Shown: positions 17,807-27,106 of the stretch, piece after piece | Layout: each line of letters opens with the position of its first letter | How positions within the stretch are numbered: position 1 is the first letter of the stretch | Origin: an uncultured Eisenbergiella sp. | GTDB taxonomy: Bacteria; Bacillota; Clostridia; Lachnospirales; Lachnospiraceae | DNA: 64,000 bases | Reading direction: 5' to 3' | Assembly (NCBI GenBank): GCA_947631815.1 | Contig: CANRMT010000002.1 | Span: 1 to 64,000 of the forward strand | Made by a program: the position numbers and the translations under genes | Notes under the pieces: model-generated | What the model was told of the DNA's origin: nothing | Databases searched by the model: none | What the model saw: the letters and a program-made list of their open reading frames with translations, nothing else

Positions 17807-19296
17807 AGTCTGCCTTTTCCTCCTGCCTTGATATAGGAAAGCGGTATCTTCACCGTAAAACAGGTGCCCTCTCCCTCGACGCTGCTGACCCGGATGGAAC
17901 CGCGGTGCAGAAGCACCGCGCTGCGGGTGATGGAAAGGCCCAGGCCCGTACCGCCGATCTCCCTGGAATGGGACTTGTCCACCCGGTAAAAGCGATCGAA
18001 AATATGATCGTAATCCTCTTCTCCGATGCCGATGCCGGAATCCGACACTTCCACCGTGAAAAACTGATGATCCGCGTCCAGGACCACCTTCACCCATCCG
18101 TGTTCCTTGTTGTACTTGATGGCGTTTTCCACCAGATTCGTGAAGATCTGGGACATCTTGATCTCGTCCACCTCCGCCGTCACGGGACGCATGCTCTCGA
18201 AGACGATCTCCACATCCTGTTTGCGCGCGATGGGCCGCAGCCGCTTCAGCGTGCTCTCCAGAAGCTCGTTGATGTTGACGGCGCTGATATCCATCTCCGC
18301 CTCCGTCTTGTCCATTTTCACCAGCGACAGAAGATCGTTGATGATCTTGTTCTCCCGTTCGATCTCCTGGGTGATATCCTGCATGAACTCCTGATAGAGC
18401 TCCACGGGAACGTCCGGCTGCTGATTCAGGGAATCCGCCAGGACCTTGACCGATGTCATGGGGGTTTTCAGCTCATGGGACACGTTCGCTACGAATTCCT
18501 GCCGCGAATCGTTGAGCTGCCGCATCCTGCCCAAAAGCTGATTGAAGGCGTCCGCGATGTGTTCCGTCTCTATGTAATCCGGCACGGAGATCTCCCTGTC
18601 GGTATAGCCGTCCCGCACCTCATTGATGGCCCGGGTGACCCGGCTGAACGGAAGCGTCAGGATATGGGCCAAAAACGGCACGATCCCCAGAATGAGGATG
18701 GTCATCACGATCTCCAGGATCATCGCCCTGTGCCGCATCAGCTCCATCGTGGCCACGATGCTGTCCGTGGATGCGCTCGCCAGGATCACGCCGCGCACCT
18801 GGGAAACGGTTTTTCCGTCCACCCGCTTCGTCTCCACGATCGGGACCGTCATCTCGATATAGCCGTTTTCCCTGTCGTGGCGGGAAGTACTCTCTCCGTT
18901 GAAGCATTTGATGACCTCCTCGGAGATCATCGTCCGCCCTTCGCTTATGGCATAGGTATCCTTGACGATGCGGAAATTGCCGCTGATGATCATGACGCGG
19001 CCGTCGTAGAGATTGGACATCTGCTCCAGCTCCGCGTTGATCACTTCCGACGACGTGTCCTGGAGATAATTGTAGTTGAGGAGATGGTCCGCGATGATCC
19101 GATACTGGGTGGTCACGTCCGACGTGCGCACGGAGACCGCGCGCTTTTCGTAGCTTTCCAGGATCCCGGCGCGCATGACGACGCTGGGGATCACGCCGAT
19201 CGCCAGCATCAGGATGAATATATAAGCCTTCTGGCTTCTCAGGATCGGCACTCTGCGCAGGATCCGCTGCAGCAGGCCGTTGGACGTCGTATCCAT
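17803..19296 (-). CDS. WalK-like sensor histidine kinase
   Basis: 497 residues: an N-terminal membrane helix (about 25-45), an extracellular sensor region, a second helix near 200-220, HAMP, HisKA with FVANVSHELKTPMTS (phospho-His) and HATPase_c with NAIKYN, DSGIGIG and GTGLGLSI boxes. The partner response regulator is immediately upstream. Together with comEA, comEC and GerMN genes this is the usual clostridial wall-stress-type arrangement. No PAS domain is evident, unlike Bacillus WalK, so the name is by analogy. Confidence 0.88.
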   Translation of the reverse strand: MDTTSNGLLQRILRRVPILRSQKAYIFILMLAIGVIPSVVMRAGILESYEKRAVSVRTSDVTTQYRIIADHLLNYNYLQDTSSEVINAELEQMSNLYDGRVMIISGNFRIVKDTYAISEGRTMISEEVIKCFNGESTSRHDRENGYIEMTVPIVETKRVDGKTVSQVRGVILASASTDSIVATMELMRHRAMILEIVMTILILGIVPFLAHILTLPFSRVTRAINEVRDGYTDREISVPDYIETEHIADAFNQLLGRMRQLNDSRQEFVANVSHELKTPMTSVKVLADSLNQQPDVPVELYQEFMQDITQEIERENKIINDLLSLVKMDKTEAEMDISAVNINELLESTLKRLRPIARKQDVEIVFESMRPVTAEVDEIKMSQIFTNLVENAIKYNKEHGWVKVVLDADHQFFTVEVSDSGIGIGEEDYDHIFDRFYRVDKSHSREIGGTGLGLSITRSAVLLHRGSIRVSSVEGEGTCFTVKIPLSYIKAGGKGRL

Positions 19297-19344
19297 GAAG
19301 GACCTCCGGGTGAGGTGTGAGTAAAAAGCAGGCCGCGGTCTGGC

Positions 19345-19380
19345 CGGGATGCACGCATCCCGCCAGCCCCCTGACTGGCG
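19345..19380. other. Hairpins between response regulator and kinase genes
   Basis: CGGGATGC/GCATCCCG (19345-19362) is a near-perfect palindrome, followed by CGCCAG/CTGGCG (19361-19380). They share two bases, so are mutually exclusive folds in the 97-bp gap; a possible attenuator or processing site. Confidence 0.4.
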
Positions 19381-19393
19381 GGTCCGGCTCTGC

Positions 19394-20083
19394 TTATGCG
19401 CGGAAGAAGTAGCCGACGCCCCATTTGGTATGTACGTAGCGGGGTTCGCTGGGATTCGATTCGATCTTTTCCCGGAGGCGGCGGATATGGACGTCCACGG
19501 TGCGGACGTCTCCCGGATAGTCGGCGCCCCACACGAGCTTCAGCAGAGTCTCCCTGCTGTAAACCTTGTTGGGGTTCTTGATGAGGAGCTCGAGCACATC
19601 GAACTCCCGGGCGGTGAGGTTCACTTCCTTGCCGGAAATGCTCACGCGGCGGCTTTCACAGTCCATGCGCATGTCACCCCGGACGATGACGTCGTCCTGC
19701 GGTCTGGCCGCCTCCCGGGCCGCGGTGCGCCGCATGATCGCCTTGATGCGCGCCTTCACCTCCAGAATGTTAAAGGGCTTCGTGATATAATCGTCGGCGC
19801 CGTATTCCAGCCCCATGATCTTATCCATGTCGTCGCTCTTCGCGGTCAGCATCACGATGGGCACGCTGGAGAACTCGCGGATCTGCTGGCAGACTTCGGT
19901 CCCGCTCATCTTCGGCAGCATGATATCCAGCAGGATGATATCAAAATCCTGACTCTGCGCATACTGCAGGGCCTCCTCCCCGTCATAGGCACAGGTGACC
20001 TCCATGCCGTCCTGCTCCAGGCTGAACCGGATCCCTTTTACGATCAGCTTCTCATCATCCACCACCAGAACCTTTTTCGCCAT
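19394..20083 (-). CDS. WalR-like OmpR-family response regulator
   Basis: 229 residues from the ATG at 20083 (MAKKVLVVDDEK), preferred over the ATG 15 nt upstream because GGGAGG precedes it. Receiver domain with acidic pocket VVDDE, phospho-acceptor Asp in DIILLDIMLPKMSG, and conserved Lys in MLTAKSDD. C-terminal winged helix with VDVHIRRLREKIESNPSEP and the final WGVGYFFRA is of the OmpR/PhoB/WalR type. Pairs with the kinase downstream. Confidence 0.92.
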   Translation of the reverse strand: MAKKVLVVDDEKLIVKGIRFSLEQDGMEVTCAYDGEEALQYAQSQDFDIILLDIMLPKMSGTEVCQQIREFSSVPIVMLTAKSDDMDKIMGLEYGADDYITKPFNILEVKARIKAIMRRTAAREAARPQDDVIVRGDMRMDCESRRVSISGKEVNLTAREFDVLELLIKNPNKVYSRETLLKLVWGADYPGDVRTVDVHIRRLREKIESNPSEPRYVHTKWGVGYFFRA

Positions 20084-20111
20084 CTTTTCCTCCCTCATGC
20101 CCGCAGGCGGC

Positions 20112-20960
20112 TCATCCCGCTCCCACGGTGATCAGATCTTTTATCTTATCGAATGCGCCCTGCTTGATGCCATTCACCTTCATGATGTCTTCGATACACG
20201 TAAAGCGCCCGTTTTCCTCCCGCCAGGCGAGGATCGCCGCCGCACGGCTGTCCCCGATGCCGGGCAGCGTCTTCAGCGCAGCTGCGTCCGCGGTATTCAG
20301 GTCCACCCTTCCTGCCGCGTCCTGTGCCGCCGCTCCGCCCTGCGTCTGCGCGTCTCCGGCGGATCCGTCTGACTGCATCTCCTGCGACGCCGCCTGGATC
20401 CCTGGCTCCAGGGCCGTGCCCATGCGGCTGGTCTCCTCCCGGGTCGCGATATAGACCTGGCATCCGTCCGTCACCTTCCCGGCCAGATTGCAGGCGTTCG
20501 GATCCGCCTCCTCCAGGAAGCCGCCCCCGGCCGTCACCGCGTCGATGATCCTGCTGTCCGCCGGGAGCTCATATACGCCGGGACTGCGCACCGCACCGCA
20601 AATATGGACCAGGATCGTTTCCGGCTCTTCGGGAAACTCCTCCGACCGGTCCGCCGCCTCCGGTGCCCGGCCTTCGAGCGCATTTCCCGCGGCCGTATCC
20701 GCGGGCGCACTATCCCCGTCTCTTTCACGGTCTTCTGCGGCCGTGGGCGCATCTGCCAAAGGGACGCTGTCCGCGCCCTGCTCCGGCGCGCTTCCGGCCG
20801 TCTCCTCTGCCGCCGCGCCGTCCTGCCGAACGGGATCCTCCAGCGAAAACGAAACGGCGGCGTCATTTTTCCCGCAGGCGCTCACCGCCGCCGCGCTCCC
20901 GATGATCAAAAGTATCGAAACACATCGCAAAATATGAAATTTTTTCCTGAAATCCGGCAT
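20112..20960 (-). CDS. comEA: ComEA-like helix-hairpin-helix lipoprotein
   Basis: DNA receptor for uptake. From ATG 20960 (MPDFRKKFHI, AAGGAG upstream) 282 residues: lipobox AVSAC, a long acidic Ala/Glu/Asp-rich linker (about 30-105), an SLBB domain (ILVHICGAVRSPGVYEL) and C-terminal HhH pair with LPGIGDSRAAAIL. ComEA is usually a membrane-anchored protein, so the lipid anchor and the long acidic linker are variations. Companion of comEC about 3.3 kb downstream. Confidence 0.9.
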   Translation of the reverse strand: MPDFRKKFHILRCVSILLIIGSAAAVSACGKNDAAVSFSLEDPVRQDGAAAEETAGSAPEQGADSVPLADAPTAAEDRERDGDSAPADTAAGNALEGRAPEAADRSEEFPEEPETILVHICGAVRSPGVYELPADSRIIDAVTAGGGFLEEADPNACNLAGKVTDGCQVYIATREETSRMGTALEPGIQAASQEMQSDGSAGDAQTQGGAAAQDAAGRVDLNTADAAALKTLPGIGDSRAAAILAWREENGRFTCIEDIMKVNGIKQGAFDKIKDLITVGAG

Positions 20961-21053
20961 TTTTCTCCTTTGCTGTCCGCATACAAAAAAAGGAGCCCCA
21001 TACACCGTAAATTCATTTTATGCCAGAAAAACCGTTTTTACAAGACCCTTCTT

Positions 21054-21485
21054 TCACTTCCATTTAAATATTGCGATCCCGGCCGCTGCCATTGCCATTC
21101 CCACCGCCTTGCGCCATTCCCAGGGCTGCTTTTCGGTCCCGAACAGCCCGAACAGCTCGATCAGATAGGCGGCCGCGATCTGGGCGACGACGATGAAAAG
21201 CACCGCCCTGGCCGGCCCCAGCGCATCCATCGCCCGGATCACCGTCCAGGTGATGGCCGCCCCCATCACGCCGCCCAGCAGCATATATTTCGGCTCCACC
21301 CGAAAGACGCCCAGAAGGCTGGAACGGTCCGTGAACAGCCACGCCAGCATGCAGACCGCAAACGCGGTGAACTGTACGAATGCGTTCGCCGTCCAGATGG
21401 TGGAGGATTTGGTCACCTGTGTGTTGAAAACGCCCTGCACGCTCATCAGCGCGCCGGATAAGACAGCAATAAAAAAACCGATCAT
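21054..21485 (-). CDS. DMT-superfamily transporter (DUF606/YdcZ type)
   Basis: 143 residues with about five hydrophobic helices and almost no soluble part. The opening MIGFFIAVLSGALMSVQGVF and the FVQFTAF segment are typical of the short DUF606 branch of drug/metabolite transporters, which work as pairs or dimers. No partner copy is nearby. Substrate unknown. Confidence 0.75.
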   Translation of the reverse strand: MIGFFIAVLSGALMSVQGVFNTQVTKSSTIWTANAFVQFTAFAVCMLAWLFTDRSSLLGVFRVEPKYMLLGGVMGAAITWTVIRAMDALGPARAVLFIVVAQIAAAYLIELFGLFGTEKQPWEWRKAVGMAMAAAGIAIFKWK

Positions 21486-21548
21486 ATTGGCCTCCTTTTT
21501 TTACAAGTATGCCAGCTGACCGGTATTTTTATTCAGAGCCGCGCGCCG

Positions 21549-22934
21549 TCAGTCCGCCATGTCCGTCTGGCTTTCCTCGGGCACCTCGATATATTCTTCT
21601 TCCACGTATTCGCTGCCCGTCACCTGCTCCATGATCTGCTCGGACAGCTCTTTGAGCATATCGGATACGTTTTCTCCCTGCCAGGCCTTCATGTAGGCGA
21701 TCTCCATGCTCACCCAGAAGTTCGCCGTCCGCATCATCTTCGGCATCGGTATGGAGTCCGCGTATTCCGCCGCGAAGCCGTCCGCTCCCGTCACATCCGG
21801 CACCGCGTCCAGAAGCGCCGGGAGACGTCCCGTTCCGGCATAAATATCTCCGGCTCCTCCGCACACCAGCCAAGCCGCGAACGCGTTCGCCTGATCCTTG
21901 TTCTCGCTGTAGCCGTTGACCGCCAGCACGTCCGTCACGGAAAGCCCCCGCGCGGCCAGCGATTCATTGATATCGGGCAGCGGGACCACGCCGTATTCGT
22001 AGGGGAAGCTCCCCTCCGCCCTGGCCTGGGTGATCCGCGCCAGGATATCGCTGGTCGCCACCGTGAACACAAGCCTGCCGTCCAGGAAATCCTGCACCAC
22101 CGCCTCATAGCTGGAGCTCTTGGCATCGATGGAAAAGAACTGGTTCAGATCCTGATACGCCTTCAGACCGCGCACCGCTTCTTCATTATAGATGTCGATC
22201 TGCTCCGGGTCGTCCCCGCACAGGCCGCCCACATTGATGTAGTTCCCCGCGAAAAAATAATTATAGAAAATATCAGACACATCCCAGCGGAAGACCGCAT
22301 CCACCGTTTCCGGCGCATTGTAGGCATCCGCGAAGCTCAGGATGTCGTCGATGGTCTCCGGGATCAGGTCGTCCTCCCGGACGCCCATTTCCCCGGCCGC
22401 CTGCTGCAGATAAGTCTTGTTGTAAACGAGCGCGCTCGTCTCATAATAAAACGGCCATGCCACCCGTTTTCCCCGGTAGGTGACGGCGCGCAGCGCCGCC
22501 TGGGAAAAGCTCTCTCCGGTGGCAAAGCCCTGGGTATCCCGGATCTCATCCGCCAGTCCCGCCAGATGTGCTCTTTCCAGGCTGTCGTTCGTCAGGATAT
22601 ACAGATCCGGCATGTCGTCCTGCTCCAGGGAGGCACGGTTGACCGCCTCGAGATAATCCAGGCCGGATACCAGCACCGGCACGACGCGCACATCGTTTTC
22701 TTCCATGTAATGTACGGCCGCCCCCGCGAGATAATCCTCCAGCGCCTCATCCGTGTACCACAGCGTGAGCGTCGTTCTCGTCGGCAGGATGTCCGGGATC
22801 ACCTCATCCAGTTCCCGTCCGGAGGTCAAAAAACCGATCCAGTCCCGGCCGACGCCCCGCAGCGCCCAAAAGGCAGCCGCCGCGAGGAGCGCTGCCGCGG
22901 CGAAAATGACCGCAAGCTTTCCCTTTCCATGCAT
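21549..22934 (-). CDS. Extracellular solute-binding protein, family 1
   Basis: 461 residues: an N-terminal hydrophobic segment (residues 6-26) without a lipobox Cys, then a periplasmic-binding fold that resembles sugar-binding ABC components (LTLWYTDEALEDYLAG near 58, RVAWPFYYETSALVYNKTYL near 170, KDQANAFAAWLV near 350). The acidic C-terminal tail is EEEYIEVPEESQTD. No permease or ATPase gene lies next to it, so it may be an orphan or serve a remote transporter. Substrate not predictable. Confidence 0.8.
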   Translation of the reverse strand: MHGKGKLAVIFAAAALLAAAAFWALRGVGRDWIGFLTSGRELDEVIPDILPTRTTLTLWYTDEALEDYLAGAAVHYMEENDVRVVPVLVSGLDYLEAVNRASLEQDDMPDLYILTNDSLERAHLAGLADEIRDTQGFATGESFSQAALRAVTYRGKRVAWPFYYETSALVYNKTYLQQAAGEMGVREDDLIPETIDDILSFADAYNAPETVDAVFRWDVSDIFYNYFFAGNYINVGGLCGDDPEQIDIYNEEAVRGLKAYQDLNQFFSIDAKSSSYEAVVQDFLDGRLVFTVATSDILARITQARAEGSFPYEYGVVPLPDINESLAARGLSVTDVLAVNGYSENKDQANAFAAWLVCGGAGDIYAGTGRLPALLDAVPDVTGADGFAAEYADSIPMPKMMRTANFWVSMEIAYMKAWQGENVSDMLKELSEQIMEQVTGSEYVEEEYIEVPEESQTDMAD

Positions 22935-22970
22935 ACAAACTCCTTCACGCCGTACGAACGCTTCCGTCCG

Positions 22971-24167
22971 TCAGCCTTCCAGACAGGTCTCCAGAATCCC
23001 GATCATCTCATCCACATTCTCTTGCGTAACGATGAGCGGCGGCACGAAACGGATCACGTTCGTCCCCGCGTTGATCAGGATCAGTCCCTTCTCCAGCGCC
23101 GCCAGGATCACCGGTCCCACGGGCCGGTCCAGTTCAAGCCCCTGCAGCAGTCCGGCGCCCCGCCGCTCCCGCACACAGGCGTGCCCGGCCGCCAGCTCAT
23201 CCAGCCGCTTCTCCAGATACGCGCCCACTTCGCGCACATGCGCCGGAATGCACTCCTTCTCGAACAGCTCCAGCACCGTGGCCACCGCCGTACAGGCCAG
23301 CGGATTGCCGCCGTAAGTGGTGCCGTGGTCTCCTGCCGCCAGGGAATGCTGCCCCACCTTCTCGTTCATCAGAAAGGCGCCCACCGGAACGCCGCAGCCA
23401 ATGGCCTTGGCAGCGGTCATGATATCCGGCTTCACCCCGTATTTCTGCCACGCGAACAGATATCCCGTGCGTCCCATACCGCACTGGATCTCGTCCAGGA
23501 TCAGCAGGATGTCCTTTTCATCGCAGAGCGCCCTGATCTTTTTCAGGAAATCCTCTGTCGCCGGATAGATCCCGCCCTCTCCCTGCACCGTCTCCAGAAT
23601 GACGGCACAGGTCTTCTCGTTCACCAGCGCCGCCACGCTGTCAAAATCGTTGTAATCCGCGAAGCGGATGTTGCCGATCCCCGGCTCAAAGGGCTCCCTG
23701 TATTTGGGATTCCCGGTCACGGACAGTGCGCCCATGGTGCGCCCGTGAAAAGAATGGTTCATGGCGATGATCTCATGATCCGCCTTCCCGTCCTTCAGCC
23801 AGGCGTATTTGCGCGCCGCCTTGATCGCGCCCTCCACCGCCTCCGCACCGCTGTTGGTAAAAAACACCCGGTCCATACCGGACGCCGCCTTCAGGCGCTT
23901 TGCCGCCTCGATGGCGGGAACGTTATAATAATAATTGGACGTATGAGTCAGCTTGTCGATCTGAGCCTTCAGGGCGTCATTATAGATGCGGTTGCCGTAG
24001 CCCAGCGCGAAGACCGCGATCCCAGCCGCAAAGTCCAGATACTTCTTCCCCTCAATATCGTATAAATATACACCCTCACCCCGGTCCAGCACGATCTGAT
24101 ACCGGTTATAGGTATGCAGAAGAGCGCTCTCCGCATCCTCGATCAGCCGCTGCATATATTCCGCCAT
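22971..24167 (-). CDS. argD: Acetylornithine aminotransferase
   Basis: PLP-dependent transaminase of arginine synthesis (N-acetylglutamate semialdehyde to N-acetylornithine). 398 residues with YLDFAAGIAVFALGYGN, the HSFHGRTMGAL region, LDEIQCGMGRTG and the PLP lysine segment IMTAAKAIGCGVPVGAF. It is 23 bp downstream of argB and co-transcribed with argJ and argB. Confidence 0.95.
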   Translation of the reverse strand: MAEYMQRLIEDAESALLHTYNRYQIVLDRGEGVYLYDIEGKKYLDFAAGIAVFALGYGNRIYNDALKAQIDKLTHTSNYYYNVPAIEAAKRLKAASGMDRVFFTNSGAEAVEGAIKAARKYAWLKDGKADHEIIAMNHSFHGRTMGALSVTGNPKYREPFEPGIGNIRFADYNDFDSVAALVNEKTCAVILETVQGEGGIYPATEDFLKKIRALCDEKDILLILDEIQCGMGRTGYLFAWQKYGVKPDIMTAAKAIGCGVPVGAFLMNEKVGQHSLAAGDHGTTYGGNPLACTAVATVLELFEKECIPAHVREVGAYLEKRLDELAAGHACVRERRGAGLLQGLELDRPVGPVILAALEKGLILINAGTNVIRFVPPLIVTQENVDEMIGILETCLEG

Positions 24168-24190
24168 AACTCACCAGTCCCTTCCGCAGG

Positions 24191-25081
24191 TCATCCCGCC
24201 GCCTGCTCGGCATCGCCCATGATGGCCGTTCCCACGCCCTTGTCCGTAAAGATCTCCAGCAGCAGACAGTGCGGGATCCGCCCGTCCAGAATATGCACTT
24301 TATTCACGCCGCCCTTCACGGCCGCCGTACAGTTGGCCAGCTTGGGCAGCATACCGCCTCCGATATAGCCGCCTTCGATCAGCTCATCCGCCTCTCTGAC
24401 GCCGATCCGGTTGATAAAGGTGTTCTTGTCCTCGAAATCCCGGTAGAGCCCCTCCACATCCGTCAGGAACACCAGCTTGTCCGCTCCCACGGCCCGGGCG
24501 ATGGCGCACGCCGCGTCGTCCGCGTTGATATTGTAGGTATCGCAGTTCTCGTCCATCCCCACCGGCGCGACGATGGGCAGGAAATCGTGATCGATCAGAT
24601 CGTACAGGATCTTGGGATTGACATTTTTGATATTGCCCACGAAACCGATATCCTGTCCGTCCACATACTTCTTTTCCACCTGGAGCAGATTGCCGTCCTT
24701 GCCGGAGATCCCCGCCGCCAGCACACCCAGCTTCTGCACCATGGACACCAGGTTCTTGTTCACGCGGTTTAAGACCATCTCCGCGATCTCCATGGTCTCC
24801 TCGTCCGTCACCCGCAGACCGCTGATAAAATGCGGCTGTTTCCCGGCCTTTTCCACCCAGGCGCTGATCGCCTTGCCGCCGCCGTGGACGATGATGGGCT
24901 TGAAGCCCACCAGCTTCAGCAGGGTCACATCCTGAATGACGCTGCGCTGCAGCTCTTCGTTGCTCATGGCGCTGCCGCCGTATTTGACCACGATAATCTT
25001 GCGGTTGAACTTCTGTATATAAGGAAGCGCCTCCACCAGCACCTCCGCCTTCTTCATGATCTCTTCCATTCCGGGTTTCAT
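24191..25081 (-). CDS. argB: Acetylglutamate kinase
   Basis: Phosphorylates N-acetylglutamate. 296 residues from ATG 25081 ([15 protein letters not shown]), chosen because GAGGAG precedes it and the frame further upstream runs through repeat DNA. Amino acid kinase motifs: [16 protein letters not shown] and the [11 protein letters not shown] segment near the end. The 139-bp gap to argJ is filled by two 40-bp palindromic repeats. Confidence 0.95.
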   Translation of the reverse strand: MKPGMEEIMKKAEVLVEALPYIQKFNRKIIVVKYGGSAMSNEELQRSVIQDVTLLKLVGFKPIIVHGGGKAISAWVEKAGKQPHFISGLRVTDEETMEIAEMVLNRVNKNLVSMVQKLGVLAAGISGKDGNLLQVEKKYVDGQDIGFVGNIKNVNPKILYDLIDHDFLPIVAPVGMDENCDTYNINADDAACAIARAVGADKLVFLTDVEGLYRDFEDKNTFINRIGVREADELIEGGYIGGGMLPKLANCTAAVKGGVNKVHILDGRIPHCLLLEIFTDKGVGTAIMGDAEQAAG

Positions 25082-25102
25082 AAAAAACTCCTCATTTTTA
25101 AA

Positions 25103-25221
25103 ATACGGGAAACTTCGCAAATGCTGCGCATACGCGAAGTATCGGCCTTTGCCGTGCCGCAAATGCAGAAAGGCCTTTCGGATACGGGAAACTTCGCAAA
25201 TGCTGCGCATTCGCGAAGTAT
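25103..25221. repeat. Pair of 40-bp palindromic repeats between argJ and argB
   Basis: Units 25103-25142 and 25182-25221 are identical at 39 of 40 positions. Each folds on ACTTCGC/GCGAAGT with an inner ATGC/GCAT. They flank a third hairpin (GGCCTTT 25144-25150 with AAAGGCC 25169-25175). The second unit ends on the first base of the argJ stop. They could reduce or stabilise distal transcript segments, or be REP-like elements. Confidence 0.8.
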
Positions 25222-26444
25222 TAGCTTCTGTAATCCGCGTTGATCTTCACATAATCATAGGTCAGGTCACAGCCCCAGGCCGCGGCCTCGCAGTCTCCCA
25301 TCTTCATGTCCACCAGGGCCGTCACCTCCGGGCAGGACAGGATCTTCGTCGCCTCTTCCTCGCTGTAATCCGTCGCCAGACCGTCCTCATAAACCAGGAT
25401 CTTCCCCGCCGCGCTCTCCAGCCAGAGGGAGACGCGCTCCGGGTCGAACTGCACGCCGGAATATCCCAGCGCGCACATGATCCTGCCGCAGTTGGCATCG
25501 TGGCCGAACACCGCCGCCTTGGTCAGATTGGAGGTGATGACGGATTTCGCCAGCTTCTTCGCGTTCTCCTTCGTGTCCGCGTGAATGACCTTCGTCTCGA
25601 ACAGCGCCGTCGCGCCCTCTCCGTCCCCGGCGATCTTTTTGGAAAGCGTCTCGTTGACCGCATGGAGGGCGGCGCAGAAGGCCGCGTAATCCTCATTCTT
25701 TTCGGTGATCTCCGGATTGCCCGCCAGCCCGTTCGCCAGCACCAGCAGCGTATCGTTGGTAGACGTATCCCCGTCCACGGAGACCATATTGAACGTGTCC
25801 TGCACATCCGCCGACAGGGCCTCCTGCAGGAGCGCGGCGGAAATGTTCACATCCGTCGTCACATAAGCCAGCATGGTGCACATGTTGGGATGGATCATGC
25901 CGGCCCCCTTGCACATGCCTCCCACAACGGCCTCTTTCCCGCCGACGGTGAGCTTCACCGCCGTTTCCTTGGGCACGGTGTCCGTCGTCATGATCGCCTG
26001 GGCGGCGGTATGGCCCGCCTCCGCGCCCGGTGCGACGGCCGCCGCGAGCTTTCGGACGCCCTCCGTGATCCTGTCCATGGGAAGCTGCATGCCGATAACG
26101 CCCGTGGAGCCGATGAGCACGCCGTCCGCCGGAATGCCCAGCGCGGCCGCCGCGGCTTCCGCCGTCTGCCTGCAGTATGCATAGCCCGTCTTCCCGGTAC
26201 AGGCATTGGCGATCCCGGAATTGACCACCACCGCCTGCACGCCGTTTCCTTTTTCTACGATCTCCTTATCCCAGAGCACGGGAGCAGCCTTCACCACATT
26301 GCTGGTGAATACCCCGGCCGCCCTGCAGGGCGTCGGGCAGTAGATCATCGCCATGTCCTTTCTGTTCCGGTACTTCACCCCGGCCTCGGCTCCCGCCGCC
26401 CAAAAACCCTTCGCAGCCGTCACGCCGCCTTTTATAACTTCCAT
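25221..26444 (-). CDS. argJ: Bifunctional ornithine acetyltransferase/N-acetylglutamate synthase
   Basis: Recycles the acetyl group between N-acetylornithine and glutamate. 407 residues starting [18 protein letters not shown]. The self-cleavage site is [11 protein letters not shown], with the nucleophilic Thr at residue 190; most homologues have Ala-Thr at this point, here Cys-Thr. Start has GGGAG upstream. First gene of argJ-argB-argD and preceded by an ArgR-type promoter at 26477-26511. Confidence 0.96.
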   Translation of the reverse strand: MEVIKGGVTAAKGFWAAGAEAGVKYRNRKDMAMIYCPTPCRAAGVFTSNVVKAAPVLWDKEIVEKGNGVQAVVVNSGIANACTGKTGYAYCRQTAEAAAAALGIPADGVLIGSTGVIGMQLPMDRITEGVRKLAAAVAPGAEAGHTAAQAIMTTDTVPKETAVKLTVGGKEAVVGGMCKGAGMIHPNMCTMLAYVTTDVNISAALLQEALSADVQDTFNMVSVDGDTSTNDTLLVLANGLAGNPEITEKNEDYAAFCAALHAVNETLSKKIAGDGEGATALFETKVIHADTKENAKKLAKSVITSNLTKAAVFGHDANCGRIMCALGYSGVQFDPERVSLWLESAAGKILVYEDGLATDYSEEEATKILSCPEVTALVDMKMGDCEAAAWGCDLTYDYVKINADYRS

Positions 26445-26476
26445 TTATCTCCCAGCCTTTCTCATCCGCATCGGAT

Positions 26477-26511
26477 TGTATAAATATACATCCTTCGTGA
26501 ATAATATGCAA
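26477..26511 (-). promoter_or_regulatory. argJ promoter with overlapping ArgR boxes
   Basis: Minus-strand TTGCAT (26511-26506), 17-bp spacer, TATATT (26488-26483). Two ARG-box-like sequences cover it: a palindrome TGTATAAATATACA (26477-26490) over the -10 and TGAATAATATGCA (26498-26510) at the -35. This layout fits repression by arginine-bound ArgR. Confidence 0.75.
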
Positions 26512-26514
26512 TAG

Positions 26515-26964
26515 TCATTCATTAAATTTTTCAATATTTTTCTGGTTCAGCACAAAATCATAATAATTCAGGTCTTCCCGCTTCGTCCAGCCGATGCATC
26601 TCCAGAACGCGTTCCCCACGTCGTTCTTCGTAAAGGCGATCAGGGACACCTTGCTGATCTCCTCCGCCCGCAGCGCGTTCATGCAGGCCACCACCATGGC
26701 CTTGCCGATGCCCATGCGGCGGTATACCTCCTGCACGCACACATGATACAGACACCCGCGCCTGCCGTCATGGCCGCAAAGAATGGCGCCCACCACCTTC
26801 CCGTCCATCACCGCCACCACACTGGTGGAGGGATTGCGCCGCAGGAAACGCGCCACGCCTTCCCTGGAATCGTCAATGCTCCGGATCCGAAACCCGCGGA
26901 TCGTCATCCAGAGCGCGTGCACCTGATCGTAATCTTCTATCGTCATCGTCCTGACTGTATACAT
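26515..26964 (-). CDS. GNAT-family N-acetyltransferase
   Basis: 149 residues from ATG 26964 (MYTVRTMTIEDYDQVHALWM). The GNAT core is clear: VVAVMDGKVVGAILCGHDG (beta4), RMGIGKAMV (acetyl-CoA loop) and the VGNAFWRCIGW ending. GGGG is 6-7 nt upstream of the start; an alternative ATG at 27036 has no ribosome binding site and would translate a hairpin. The leader carries three perfect hairpins and a loop-RBS complementarity (see the separate entry). Substrate unknown. Confidence 0.85.
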   Translation of the reverse strand: MYTVRTMTIEDYDQVHALWMTIRGFRIRSIDDSREGVARFLRRNPSTSVVAVMDGKVVGAILCGHDGRRGCLYHVCVQEVYRRMGIGKAMVVACMNALRAEEISKVSLIAFTKNDVGNAFWRCIGWTKREDLNYYDFVLNQKNIEKFNE

Positions 26965-26977
26965 TCTAATCCCCATT

Positions 26978-27106
26978 CCGGAGCGTTTACGCGACGGGGC
27001 GAGGAGAAATCGCGAATGCGATTTCTCCTCTGCCATCAGGGCTATTTGTGACGCTCCGGCACAAATAGCCGTGTGAAAAATAAGCTATCGAGCTTATTTT
27101 TCACAC
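26978..27106 (-). promoter_or_regulatory. Structured leader with possible pseudoknot
   Basis: Three perfect stems in tandem: 27001-27013/27018-27030 (13 bp), 27040-27050/27060-27070 (11 bp, 9-nt loop 27051-27059) and 27071-27086/27091-27106 (16 bp). The loop of the middle stem reads ACGCTCCGG on the plus strand and is exactly complementary to 26978-26986, four bases from the GNAT ribosome binding site. On the GNAT transcript this would make a long-range loop pairing that could hide the site. No known riboswitch class is recognised. Together with the terminator at 27254-27288 this accounts for the 26965-27327 gap. Confidence 0.55.

Noticed and set aside
25103-25221. CRISPR array
   Set aside because: Only two repeats of 40 bp with a single 39-bp spacer that is itself a hairpin; no cas genes.
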